A DNA stretch of 64,000 bases from the NCBI RefSeq assembly GCF_003258945.1, contig NZ_QLIX01000013.1:1-64000 (forward strand). The letters run 5' to 3'. The notes beneath the pieces are model-generated. The model saw only the letters and a list, made by a program, of their open reading frames with translations, had not been told where the DNA came from and made no database searches. The number at the start of each line of letters is the position of its first letter. Positions within the stretch are counted from its first letter, which is position 1. The translations under genes were made by a program, and so were the position numbers. This DNA comes from Roseicella frigidaeris. Lineage in GTDB: Bacteria > Pseudomonadota > Alphaproteobacteria > Acetobacterales > Acetobacteraceae. Positions 9,984 to 19,626 of this stretch are shown here, piece after piece.

Positions 9984-10032
9984 AGGGCAGCGGCGCGGGC
10001 GGCGGGCCTCGCCGCCCGCGCTTCGCGACGGG

Positions 10033-10182
10033 TCATACCAGGCGCACGAGGGTCCGGCCTGTGGCCTGCTGGGCCGAGCGCCCGAAGGGGCGCCGCGGGT
10101 CGCGCCGTCAGGCGCGCCAAATGGCGCGACGCCGCGCAGCCAGGCAAAGGCGCAGGACGGTGACACCGTCCTGCGCTCGGGA

Positions 10183-10185
<3 letters not shown>
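10033..10185 (-). repeat. family C intergenic repeat, copy between pcaF and pcaL
   Basis: A 153-bp element bounded by TCATACCAGGCG on the left and GGATCA on the right. Read on the minus strand it starts TGATCC, and that TGA is the stop codon of pcaF. Next comes a perfect 12-bp hairpin, 10150-10161 with 10165-10176 and a 3-nt loop. The interior GGGCCGAGCGCCCGA block is shared with the copies at 45069 and 62213. It may terminate or attenuate transcription between two genes of one pathway. Confidence 0.75.
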
Positions 10186-11391
<1,206 letters not shown>

Positions 11392-11475
11392 GGCGGCTTT
11401 CCTCCCGTGGTGGCGCGCGGAGACTTGCCCCGCGGCCGGGCCGGGGTCAACCGAGGGCGTGCCCGGCCCGGCGCG

Positions 11476-12102
11476 TCACCCCCCGTGCAGGGTCTCGACC
11501 AGCGCCCTGGCGCGCTCGCCGACCAGGGCGGCGGCATCGCCCGGCTTGTAGAGCGAGGACCCGATCCCGAAGCCGCCCGCCCCGGCCGCCCGCCAGGGGC
11601 CGATGGTGTCGGCCGCCATGCCGCCCACCGGCAGCACCAGCGTCCCCGGCGGCAGCACCGCCCGCAGGGCCCGCAACACCGCGGGCGAGGCCGCCTCGGC
11701 CGGGAAGAGCTTCAGCGCATCCGCCCCGGCGGCGAGCAGCGAGAAGGCCTCGGCCGGGGTGAAGAAGCCGGGCGCGGCGAGCAGCCCCGCCGCCTTGGCC
11801 GCCCGCACCAGGGCCGGGTCGGCATGCGGCGTGACCATCAGCCGCCCGCCCGCGCCGGCGACCGCCTCGACCTGCGCCGGCGTCATCACCGTCCCGGCCC
11901 CGACCAGCGCCCGGTCGCCGAGATGCGTCGCCAGGCGGCGGATGCTCTCGATCGGCTCCGGCGAGTTCAGCGGCACCTCCAGCACCCGCAGCCCGGCGCC
12001 GACCAGCGCCTCCCCGACCGGGATCGCCTCCTCCGGCGTCAGGCCGCGCAGGATGGCGACGAGCGGGCAGGGGGCGAGCCATTCGGCGAGCGTCAGGGCC
12101 AT
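11476..12102 (-). CDS. dgoA: 2-dehydro-3-deoxy-6-phosphogalactonate aldolase
   Basis: A 208-residue KDPG/KDPGal aldolase-fold protein. It shows the N-terminal AILRGLTPEEA motif typical of DgoA, the catalytic Glu in LEVPLNSPEP, VGAGTVMTPAQV, and the Schiff-base Lys in ALKLFPAE. It splits phosphorylated deoxygalactonate to pyruvate and glyceraldehyde 3-phosphate. Its start overlaps the end of dgoK by 10 bp, so the two are translationally coupled; this context favours the galactonate enzyme over the Entner-Doudoroff one. Confidence 0.93.
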   Translation of the reverse strand: MALTLAEWLAPCPLVAILRGLTPEEAIPVGEALVGAGLRVLEVPLNSPEPIESIRRLATHLGDRALVGAGTVMTPAQVEAVAGAGGRLMVTPHADPALVRAAKAAGLLAAPGFFTPAEAFSLLAAGADALKLFPAEAASPAVLRALRAVLPPGTLVLPVGGMAADTIGPWRAAGAGGFGIGSSLYKPGDAAALVGERARALVETLHGG

Positions 12103-12986
12103 GCGATCATCTCCGCGATCAGGGCGAGGCCGCGCGCCACGATGTCCTCGGCATGCCGGCGATGCGCCAGCCCGTGCTCGGCGAAGGCGAGGGCATAGGC
12201 GTGGCAGAGCGCCTCGCTGCCGGCGAGGTGGATCGGCCCCGCCGGCTGCCCCTCCGCCAGAACCGCATGCAGCTCATGGCCGATCAGCAGGCCGGAGAGG
12301 TAGCTCGCCGTCTCCGCCGCGGCGAGCTCGCCGGCGAGGCCGAGGGCGCGCGTGCCGAAGAGGTGGTGCAGCAGCCCGCCCGGCTCGCCGGCGCGGCGCA
12401 CCCCGCGGCGGAAGGCCGTGTCCGAGCCGGGGCCGGGCCCGGCGAGGCGGCCGAGGATGCTGTGCTGCAGCAGCACGGCGCGGGTCTCGCCGGTCATCTG
12501 GGTGGCGAAGCCGGCGATGCGTCCGCCCTCCAGCCGGGCCCATTTGCTGTGGGTGCCGGGCAGGCAGGCGAGCGCCGCGGCGCCCGGCGGCAGCGCGGCG
12601 AGCAGGCCGAGCAGCTTGGTCTCCTCGCCCCGCATCACATCCGGCACGCCGGCCGCGTCGCGCGTGGTGAGGCCGGGGACGAGGCGGCAGGCGGCGCCCT
12701 CGAAGGGCAGCGGCACCACCGCGGCGGCGATCTCGGCCGGCCCGGCGGGGCAGGGGAGGTAGGGCGCCTCCTGCCAGCCCTGGCGGCTGCCGACCATGCC
12801 GCAGAGCAGCACCCGCCGCTCGCCCTCGGCGAGCCAGGGGCCGATGGCCTCGCGCAGCGCGGCCGGGAAGCCGCCGGGCGGGACGGTGAGGATGCCGCCC
12901 TCGCGCTCGATCCGGTCCAGCACGCCGCCCCGCGGATCGAGGCGATAGGCGCGGAAGGCGGTGGTGCCCCAATCGATGCCGATCAT
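12093..12986 (-). CDS. dgoK: 2-dehydro-3-deoxygalactonokinase
   Basis: A 297-residue sugar kinase of the DgoK family. It starts with the phosphate-binding motif IGIDWGTTAFRAY and contains CGMVGSRQGW and CLPGTHSKWARL, all typical. It phosphorylates 2-keto-3-deoxygalactonate for the downstream aldolase. Two close ATGs exist; the one at 12986 is better spaced from an AGAGAA stretch than the one at 12992. No dgoD or dgoR homologue is adjacent; the enolase-superfamily gene at 4694 could be the dehydratase but this is speculative. Confidence 0.92.
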   Translation of the reverse strand: MIGIDWGTTAFRAYRLDPRGGVLDRIEREGGILTVPPGGFPAALREAIGPWLAEGERRVLLCGMVGSRQGWQEAPYLPCPAGPAEIAAAVVPLPFEGAACRLVPGLTTRDAAGVPDVMRGEETKLLGLLAALPPGAAALACLPGTHSKWARLEGGRIAGFATQMTGETRAVLLQHSILGRLAGPGPGSDTAFRRGVRRAGEPGGLLHHLFGTRALGLAGELAAAETASYLSGLLIGHELHAVLAEGQPAGPIHLAGSEALCHAYALAFAEHGLAHRRHAEDIVARGLALIAEMIAWP

Positions 12987-13108
12987 GCCCATTCTCTGCG
13001 CCGGACGGCGGCGGCGCGCAATGCGGGCCGATGCGAGGCCGGGCCGGCTGGACACCCCGGCCGCCCGGCCCGACACTCGCGGCCGGGCATATCAGAGGGC
13101 CACGCCGC

Positions 13109-14278
13109 ATGACACGTCTGCTGCTCGCCGGCCTGGCCGCGCTGGCCCTCGCCCCCTGCGCCGCCGGACCGGCCGGCGCCCAGCTCCTCCTCTCCTCCAA
13201 CGACAACAAGGTGACGCTTGAGAACGGCGCCATGAAGGTGCTGCGGGAGCCGCAGCCCGACACGCTCTCGATCCTCGACCTCTCGGTCAGCCCGCCGGCG
13301 CTGCGGGCCGAGATCCCGGTGCCGGCCAGCGTCATCGGCCCGCCCACCTCCGTCGCCGTCACGCCGAACGAGAAGCTCGCCCTGGTCACCGCCAACCAGC
13401 GCCCCGACCCGGCCGAGCCCGGCAAGCTCATCCCCGGCAACACCATGGCGGTGATCGACCTGGCCGCGACGCCGCCGCGCATCGCCGCGACGCTGCCCAC
13501 CGGCGCCGCCCCCGCCGGCATCTCCATCAACCGCGCCGGCACGCTGGCCCTGGTCGCCAACCGCGCCGAGGGCTCGGTCAGCGTCTACCGCATCAACGGC
13601 AGCCAGGTGGTGCCCGCCGGCAAGGTCGATATCGGCCCGGTTTCCTCCGAGGTCAGCCATGTCGCCTTCACGCCGGATGGGCGCTTCGCGCTGGTGACGC
13701 GCTACGGCGACCACATGCTGAACCTGCTGCAGATCGAGGGCGACAAGGTCATCAAGCTCGACCGCGAGATCACCGCCGGCGTCCGGCCCTATGCGGTCAC
13801 CGTCGGGCCGGACGGGCGCTGGGCGGCGGTGGCGAATATCGGCCGCGGCACCGGCGATGCCGATACGGTCAGCCTCATCGACCTGACGCAGGAGCCCTTC
13901 CGGGTGGTGGACACCATCAGCGTCGGCCAGACGCCCGAGGGCATCACCGCCAGCCCGGATGGGAAGCATCTGGCGGTGACGGTGATGAACGGCTCCAACA
14001 AGCCGCCCGGCTCGCCCTTCGCCGGGCCCGGGCTGGTGCGGCTGCTGCGGGTGGAGAATGGCCGGCTGGCGGCGGTCTCCAAGGCGAAGGTCGGCAACTG
14101 GGCGCAGGGCGTCGCCTTCGCGCCGGATGGCCGCACGCTCTTCGTCGGCAACATGGTGGACAAGGACATCTCGGTGTTCCGGGTCGCCGAGGATGGGCAG
14201 CTCACGGAGGCGGGGCCGCGCATCCGGCTGAACGGCGCCTCGGCGGCGCTGCGGGTGGCGGACCGCCCGGCGCGGTGA
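13109..14278 (+). CDS. secreted YncE/lactonase-like beta-propeller protein
   Basis: 389 residues with a signal peptide (residues 1-24, cleaved near AGAQ). The rest is repeated propeller blades, each with a VAFTPDGRFALV-like strand: VAVTPNEKLALVTAN, ISINRAGTLALVANR, VAFTPDGRFALVTRY, VTVGPDGRWAAVANI, ITASPDGKHLAVTV, VAFAPDGRTLFVGN. This gives about seven blades, the YVTN/lactonase fold. It is periplasmic. No catalytic residues can be assigned, so binding or scaffold functions are as likely as hydrolysis. Confidence 0.85.
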   Translation: MTRLLLAGLAALALAPCAAGPAGAQLLLSSNDNKVTLENGAMKVLREPQPDTLSILDLSVSPPALRAEIPVPASVIGPPTSVAVTPNEKLALVTANQRPDPAEPGKLIPGNTMAVIDLAATPPRIAATLPTGAAPAGISINRAGTLALVANRAEGSVSVYRINGSQVVPAGKVDIGPVSSEVSHVAFTPDGRFALVTRYGDHMLNLLQIEGDKVIKLDREITAGVRPYAVTVGPDGRWAAVANIGRGTGDADTVSLIDLTQEPFRVVDTISVGQTPEGITASPDGKHLAVTVMNGSNKPPGSPFAGPGLVRLLRVENGRLAAVSKAKVGNWAQGVAFAPDGRTLFVGNMVDKDISVFRVAEDGQLTEAGPRIRLNGASAALRVADRPAR

Positions 14279-14365
14279 GGCGGCGGTCGGTCGGTTGACC
14301 ATCGGCCGGTCCAGTCCCTAGCCTGCGGACGGAACCATCGTCACACCCAGGAAAGGCATCCCTTC

Positions 14366-15562
14366 ATGGCCCATCGCGGCTTGCGGTTCGGCATCTTCCT
14401 CGCCCCCTTCCACCGGGTCGGGGACAACCCGACGCTGTCGCTGACGCGCGACATGGAGCTGATCCAGTGGCTCGACCATCTCGGCTTCGACGAGGCCTGG
14501 ATCGGCGAGCACCATTCCGCCGGCTGGGAGATCATCGCCAGCCCCGAGATCTTCATCGCCGCCGCCGCCGAGCGGACGCGCCACATCATGCTCGGCACGG
14601 GCGTGACCTCGCTGCCCTACCACCACCCGCTGCTGGTGGCGCAGCGCTTCGTCCAGCTCGACCACATGACCCGCGGCCGGGTGATGATGGGGGCCGGCCC
14701 CGGCGCCCTGGTCTCGGATGCCTACATGATGGGCATCAAGGCCGAGGACCAGCGGCGGATGATGGATGAGAGCCTCGACGCCATCACCCGGCTGCTCGCC
14801 TGCGAGGAGCCGGTCACCATGAAGACCGACTGGTTCGAGCTGAAGGAGGCGCGGCTGCACCTCGCCCCCTACAGCAACCCGCGCTTCCAGATCGCCGTCG
14901 CCTCCGCCACCACCCCCTCGGGCGTGCTGGCGGCGGGCAAGTACGGGCTCGGCCTGCTCTCCCTCGGCGCCGGCCTGCCGGGCGGCAACGCCAAGCTCGC
15001 CGATTACTGGCGGCAGGGCGAGGCGGAGGCGGCGAAGCACGGCAAGACCATGCCGCGCGACGGCTGGCGCCTCGTCGTCAACATGCATTGCGCCGAGGAG
15101 GACGAGCGCGCCTTCCGCGACGTCGCCCGCGGCGAGCGGATCGAGACGCTCAGCTATTTCAGCGAGACGCTGGGCCGGCCGCCGATGCGCTCGGAGGACC
15201 CGCTCGGCGACGGGCTGAAGGCCGGCACGACGCTGGTCGGCTCGCCCGACACGCTGATCAAGGGCATCGAGCGCCTGCTCGAATACACCGAGGGCGGCTG
15301 CGGCGGCGTGCTGTTCCGGGCGCATGAATGGGCGAACCGCGAGGACACGCTGCGCAGCTACGAGCTCTTCGCCCGCTGGGTCATGCCGCGCTTCCAGGGC
15401 TCGCTCACCATGCCGGCGCAGAGCCGCGAATGGTGCAGCGACAACCGCACCGGCATCTTCGGCCCGAGCATGGGCGCGCTGCGCAAGGCCTTCACCGATG
15501 CCGGGCAGGAGGTGCCCGACCACATGCGCATGAAGCTGCATACCGGGAAGGTCGATCTCTGA
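14366..15562 (+). CDS. LLM-class flavin-dependent monooxygenase
   Basis: A 398-residue luciferase-like TIM-barrel protein. It has the N-terminal strand LRFGIFLAPFH, DEAWIGEHHSAGWE, the region LGTGVTSLPYHHPLLVAQ, and a C-terminal VGSPDTLIKGIERLL. The EHH motif and overall order resemble the limonene monooxygenase-like subgroup. It would use reduced FMN and O2 and needs a flavin reductase, which is not visible next to it. AGGAAAGG lies upstream of the ATG. It is the only gene in its short plus-strand unit and converges on the ABC exporter. Confidence 0.9.
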   Translation: MAHRGLRFGIFLAPFHRVGDNPTLSLTRDMELIQWLDHLGFDEAWIGEHHSAGWEIIASPEIFIAAAAERTRHIMLGTGVTSLPYHHPLLVAQRFVQLDHMTRGRVMMGAGPGALVSDAYMMGIKAEDQRRMMDESLDAITRLLACEEPVTMKTDWFELKEARLHLAPYSNPRFQIAVASATTPSGVLAAGKYGLGLLSLGAGLPGGNAKLADYWRQGEAEAAKHGKTMPRDGWRLVVNMHCAEEDERAFRDVARGERIETLSYFSETLGRPPMRSEDPLGDGLKAGTTLVGSPDTLIKGIERLLEYTEGGCGGVLFRAHEWANREDTLRSYELFARWVMPRFQGSLTMPAQSREWCSDNRTGIFGPSMGALRKAFTDAGQEVPDHMRMKLHTGKVDL

Positions 15563-15635
15563 ACCGGCGGGCCCGGTTCGGGCGCTCGGCCGGCAATGCC
15601 GGCTGCCAGGCGGGATGTGTCCCGGCCGGCATGAT

Positions 15636-15665
15636 CCGCCCGGCCTGACCGCGCAGGCCGGGCGG
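15636..15665. terminator. bidirectional terminator hairpin
   Basis: A perfect 10-bp stem, CCGCCCGGCC with GGCCGGGCGG, encloses a 10-nt loop, between the convergent monooxygenase and ABC genes. The same gap holds a further CCGGCAATGCCGG hairpin and a GGTTCGGGCGCTCGGC string recalling family C repeats, possibly a decayed copy. Confidence 0.55.
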
Positions 15666-15670
15666 TTGCC

Positions 15671-17512
15671 TCAGAGCGCCTGCGCCCGGGCTGGCAGCGC
15701 GGCGCGGTCGGGCCGCGGCGCCGGCCGCTGCTCCGGCAGCGCATGCGCATGCGCCACCCGCAGCCGGCCCGGGGCGGGCAGGGGCGGCAGCGCGGCGGGG
15801 CTGGCGCCGACCAGCCGGCCGCCCTCGAGCCGCAGCACCCGGTCGTGCCAGCGGAGCAGGCCGGGCCGGTCGCCGGTCGAGACCAGCCCCACCCCCGCCA
15901 GCTCCTGCTCGAAGAGCCGCATCAGCCCGGCCTCGGCGATCTCGTCGAGCGCCGAGGTCGCCTCGTCGAGCAGCGCCCAGCGCGGCCGGTGCAGCAGCAG
16001 CCGGGCGAAGCCGAGGCGCTGCTGCTCGCCGAGCGAGAGGCTACGGTCCCAGCGCCCCGCCTCGTCGAGCCGGCTCGCCAGCCCGGCCAGGCCGCAGCGC
16101 GTCAGGGCGGCGGCGATCGCCGCATCGCCGAAGCGGTCCGGCGGCGCGGGGTAGCAGACCGCCGCCCGCAACGGGCCGAGCGGCAGGTAGGGACGCTGCG
16201 GCAGCAGCAGCATCTCCGCCCGCGCCGGCCGGCGGATGCGCCCCTCGCCCCAGGGCCAGAGCCCGGCCGCGGCGCGGAACAGCGCGCTCTTGCCACAGCC
16301 GCTGCCGCCCTGGATCAGCACGCGCTCGCCGGGGCGGATCTCGGCCTCGGCCTCCTCCAGCAGCACCCGGCCGGCGGGGCTGCGCAGGGTCAGCGCATCG
16401 AGGGCGAGCAGCCCGGCGTCCTCCTCGATCGCGATGCCGCCCTTGCCGGCCAGCCGGCCCGCCGCCTCCAGGCTGTCCTCCAGCGCCATGAGGCGCTCCA
16501 TATGGCTGCGCCAGTCGGCCACCTGCGGCCAGTGCTCCTGCAGCCAGGAGAGGGCGCGCACCACCTCGGCGAAGGCCTGGCCGAGCTGGACCAGCGTGCC
16601 GAGGCCGATCGCGCCCGCGAAGTAGCTCGGGCTCGCCAGCAGCAGCGGCAGGGTGGCGGCGACCATGCCGTAGCCGGAGGCGATCCACATCAGCTGCCGC
16701 TCCTGGCGCAGCATGCGCTGCATCACGCCGACCACCCGGGCGAAGGCCTGGTCGAGGCGCCGCGCCTCGTCGGCGCCGCCGCCCAGCATGGCCACCGCCT
16801 CGGCCTGCTCGCGCTGCCGGATCAGGGCGAAGCGGTGCTCGGATTCCGCCTGGTTGCGGTCGATATGGATGCCGATCAGCGGCCGGCCGACCAGCCAGGT
16901 GAGCAGCGTGCCGCCGGCCGCGTAGAGCAGGGCGATGCCGAGCATGCCGCCCGGCAGCGCCAGGCCGGCGGGCGGGATGGCGGTGGAGAGGGACCAGAGC
17001 AGCCCGACGAAGGTGACGAGGTTGACCGCGGCATAGAACAGGCTGGTGCCGAGCTCGACCGAGACGGCGGTGGCCCAGCGGGTGTTCTCGCTGATGCGCT
17101 GGTCGGGGTTGTCGGCGGCCTCGGGCAGCAGCGCCATGTGGTAGTTGCGCCCGTCGCGCACCCAGCGCCCCTGCAGGTGCTCGACCAGCCAGCGCCGCCA
17201 GGAGAGGGCGAGGATCTGCCGCGCCCAGAGCTGCGCGACGGCGAGCGCCATGGTCAGCAGGGCGAGCAGGGGAAAGAGCCAGGCCTGCCAGGCCAGGCCC
17301 GACTGGTCGCGCCGCTCGAGCGCCGAGAAGAAGGCGCCGTTCCAGGCATTGAGGCCGAGGGCGGTGGCGATCTGCGCCAGGGTGCAAAGGATGACCAGGG
17401 CGGTCAGCCCCCAGGCCAGGCGCCGCTCGCCGGACCCGTACCAGCTGCGGGCGAGGTGGAGGGTGCTGCGCAGCGCGCCGTGGCGGGAGCGGTCCGCGCG
17501 ATCGCTGGCCAA
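15671..17512 (-). CDS. SbmA/YddA-like ABC transporter, fused membrane and ATPase domains
   Basis: About 613 residues. The N-terminal half (ABC_membrane_2 type) has several hydrophobic helices, including LAWGLTALVILCTLAQIATA and AWLFPLLALLTMALAVAQLW. The C-terminal half is an ATPase with Walker A GGSGCGKSA, signature LSLGEQQRLGFARLL and Walker B ALLDEATSAL. Family members move peptides or cobalamin-like solutes. No ATG suits the family start. I prefer TTG 17512, which lies just inside a palindrome at 17517-17553; the frame stays open to 17623. The C-terminal 40 residues are Pro/Ala/Arg-rich. Confidence 0.85.
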   Translation of the reverse strand: MASDRADRSRHGALRSTLHLARSWYGSGERRLAWGLTALVILCTLAQIATALGLNAWNGAFFSALERRDQSGLAWQAWLFPLLALLTMALAVAQLWARQILALSWRRWLVEHLQGRWVRDGRNYHMALLPEAADNPDQRISENTRWATAVSVELGTSLFYAAVNLVTFVGLLWSLSTAIPPAGLALPGGMLGIALLYAAGGTLLTWLVGRPLIGIHIDRNQAESEHRFALIRQREQAEAVAMLGGGADEARRLDQAFARVVGVMQRMLRQERQLMWIASGYGMVAATLPLLLASPSYFAGAIGLGTLVQLGQAFAEVVRALSWLQEHWPQVADWRSHMERLMALEDSLEAAGRLAGKGGIAIEEDAGLLALDALTLRSPAGRVLLEEAEAEIRPGERVLIQGGSGCGKSALFRAAAGLWPWGEGRIRRPARAEMLLLPQRPYLPLGPLRAAVCYPAPPDRFGDAAIAAALTRCGLAGLASRLDEAGRWDRSLSLGEQQRLGFARLLLHRPRWALLDEATSALDEIAEAGLMRLFEQELAGVGLVSTGDRPGLLRWHDRVLRLEGGRLVGASPAALPPLPAPGRLRVAHAHALPEQRPAPRPDRAALPARAQAL

Positions 17513-17516
17513 GGCG

Positions 17517-17553
17517 GGTATTCCCCTTAAAGTTGAGAAACTAAGGGAATACC
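17517..17553 (-). promoter_or_regulatory. palindrome ahead of the ABC transporter
   Basis: Arms GGTATTCCCCTTA (17517-17529) and TAAGGGAATACC (17542-17553) pair over 12 bp with one bulged C. The block is markedly AT-rich for this genome and ends five bases before the proposed TTG start. It could be an operator or an mRNA hairpin covering the ribosome site. I cannot name a regulator. Confidence 0.5.
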
Positions 17554-17662
17554 TATACAGAGACGCTTGGGCGCGCAAAGGAAATGCGGCCGAATTGGGG
17601 CGGGACCGGGGCAACTGTGGCAAACCGGCCAGGCGCCCGCCCGCGATGTCCGGGCGACGGCG

Positions 17663-17810
17663 CCTGGGCCACGATCCGTTCGCCCGGGTTTACGGGAAAT
17701 GCCCTAGAGCAGATCCCGATCAGGTGGACTCACCTGATCGGGTGAAGATGCTCTGAAAACAATAGCCTAGGGCACTTCCCCTGAACTGGTGTTCAGGGGA
17801 AGTGCCCTAG
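17663..17810 (-). repeat. family A structured intergenic repeat, copy 1
   Basis: A 148-bp element. On the minus strand it begins CTAGGGC with a perfect 20-bp hairpin (17767-17786 with 17791-17810, 4-nt loop), then an AT-rich GCTATTGTTTTC linker. A 12-bp hairpin follows (17715-17726 with 17731-17742, 4-nt loop) inside AGAGCA/TGCTCT, then a CCCGGG-centred third part. It aligns end to end with the 148-bp copy at 46884. The CTAG end supplies the TAG stop of the dehydrogenase gene. Confidence 0.85.
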
Positions 17811-18778
17811 CCGGCCAGTTCGGGGATGACCCAGAGCGGCCGCTCGCCGCGGGCGACGCGCTGGCAATTGTCGAAGGCGTTGCGGAAGCGGGCCTGCTGG
17901 TTGTCCCAGGTCGGGCCCGCGAAATGCGGCGTCAGCACCACGTTGTTCAGCCGGAAGAGCGGGTTGTCGGCCGGCGGCGGCTCCTGGTCGAAGACGTCGA
18001 GCCCGGCGCCGGCGATGCGGCCCTCGGCGAGCGCGGCGGCCAGCGCCGGCTCGTCCACCACCGGGCCGCGGCAGGTGTTGATGAGATAGGCGGTCGGCTT
18101 CATGCGGGCGAGCTCGGCGGCGCCGATCATGTGCCGCGTCGCCGGGGTCAGCGGCACGTGCAGGGAGACGATGTCGGCATTCGCCAGGATCTCGCCGAGC
18201 AGGCGGAAGCGGACCGCGAGCGCGTCCTCCTCGGCCTCCGAGACGCGGCGGATGTCGTAATACTGCACGTCCATGCCGAAGGCGTTGGCCAGCCGCGCCA
18301 CCTTCTTGCCGATCGCGCCCAGCCCGACGATGCCGAGCGTCTTGTCGCGCAGCTCGTAGAGCTTCGTCCCGGCCAGGTCGTTGCCGCGCCAGCGCCCGGC
18401 GGCGACGCTCTGGTGCTGCCAGACCAGGCGGCGGCAGGCGGCGAGCATGAGCAGGATCGCGTGCTCGGCCACGGCGGTGGAATTGGCGCCGCCGTTGTTG
18501 CAGACCGGGATGCCGGCCTGCCGCGCCGCCTCGATGTCGATGGTGTCGTAGCCGGCGGAGAGGAGCTGCAGCAGCTTCAGCCGCGACGCCCGGCGGTAGA
18601 GGCCGGCATCGATGGCGCGGCTGCCGAAGCCGACCAGGAAATCGGCCTCCGGCAGGGCCTTCTCGAATTCCGGGCTGCCGAGCGGCGCCACCACCATCTC
18701 CATCTCGGGCGGCGCCAGCTCGCGCGCGAGATCCATCGCGCTCAACGGGTTGTCCATCATCAGGATGCGCGGGGCCAT
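17807..18778 (-). CDS. D-2-hydroxyacid dehydrogenase (NAD-dependent)
   Basis: 323 residues. The Rossmann motif is GIVGLGAIGKKVA. The catalytic Arg lies in NTCRGPVVDE, the Glu in DVFDQEPP and the His in LTPHFAG, so the Arg-Glu-His triad is complete. It interconverts a 2-oxoacid and a D-2-hydroxyacid or acts on a phosphoglycerate-like substrate. The CGGAGG ribosome site precedes the ATG. Its stop codon TAG at 17809-17807 lies in the end of a family A repeat. The substrate is unknown. Confidence 0.92.
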   Translation of the reverse strand: MAPRILMMDNPLSAMDLARELAPPEMEMVVAPLGSPEFEKALPEADFLVGFGSRAIDAGLYRRASRLKLLQLLSAGYDTIDIEAARQAGIPVCNNGGANSTAVAEHAILLMLAACRRLVWQHQSVAAGRWRGNDLAGTKLYELRDKTLGIVGLGAIGKKVARLANAFGMDVQYYDIRRVSEAEEDALAVRFRLLGEILANADIVSLHVPLTPATRHMIGAAELARMKPTAYLINTCRGPVVDEPALAAALAEGRIAGAGLDVFDQEPPPADNPLFRLNNVVLTPHFAGPTWDNQQARFRNAFDNCQRVARGERPLWVIPELAG

Positions 18779-18960
18779 GGCCGTTTCCTCCGGGTCCTGC
18801 CTCCGTCATGGCCGGGGCCGGCGACGACGGCAAGCCCGGCGCCGCGCCTCCACCGCCCCGGATCGGCCAGGGGACCGGGCCGCGGGCGGCATACGGTGGC
18901 GCACAGCGCGAGGGCACGCCGCGGGGCTAGTGGCCTGGGGCCGAAGCGTGGGGCGCAGCC

Positions 18961-19620
18961 ATGCCGCAGGGCGTCGCCGAGTTCCTCTTCCTCTCCCTCG
19001 CCGTCATGGCGACGCCGGGACCGGCCGTCGCGCATGTCCTGGCCAGTGCGCTGCTCGGGGGCGCACGCCTCGCAGGCGCGGCGATGGCGGGGCTGATCCT
19101 CGGCCACTGCGTCACGATCTCCCTCAGCCTCACGGCCGGCGCGGCGCTGATGGCCTCGCCGGCGCTGCTCGCGGCGGGGCAGGGTGCGGCGGCGGCGGTG
19201 TTGCTGCTGCTCGGGCTGCGCCTGCTGCGGCGCGGCCTCGATCGCGCCGGCGCGGCAGCGGTGGGAGGCGCCGCGCCACGCTGGCCGGAGAGCCGGATCG
19301 GGGTGGTCGCCGGCGGCTTCGTCATGACGCTCGGCAACCCGCTCTCGCTCTCCTTCGCCGTCTCGGCCGCGGCCGGCTTCCTCGATCCAGCGCATCCGCA
19401 CCTGCCGCAGAGCCTCGTCCTCGGCGGCGCCTATATCGGCGCGGCGGCCGCGGTCTATGCCACCTATGCCGCGCTGGCCGCCATGGCGCGCGGGCGCGTG
19501 CTCGGGGCCGTGGCGCGGCGGCAAGGCCCGATGCGCCTGGCCGCCGGCCTGGTCATGCTGGCGGCGGCCGGAATCATCGGCCTGCGCAGCGCCCGGCTGC
19601 TCGAGGCGTCGATGCCGTGA
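18961..19620 (+). CDS. LysE/RhtB family exporter
   Basis: A 219-residue inner-membrane protein with about six hydrophobic segments. The N-terminal ATPGPAVAHVLASAL motif and the mid-protein FVMTLGNPLSLSFAVS motif are those of LysE-type amino acid exporters. The ribosome site is weak. It is divergent from the dehydrogenase and runs convergently into the NtaA-type monooxygenase, six bases apart. The transported amino acid cannot be told from the sequence. Confidence 0.9.
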   Translation: MPQGVAEFLFLSLAVMATPGPAVAHVLASALLGGARLAGAAMAGLILGHCVTISLSLTAGAALMASPALLAAGQGAAAAVLLLLGLRLLRRGLDRAGAAAVGGAAPRWPESRIGVVAGGFVMTLGNPLSLSFAVSAAAGFLDPAHPHLPQSLVLGGAYIGAAAAVYATYAALAAMARGRVLGAVARRQGPMRLAAGLVMLAAAGIIGLRSARLLEASMP

Positions 19621-19626
19621 CGGCGC

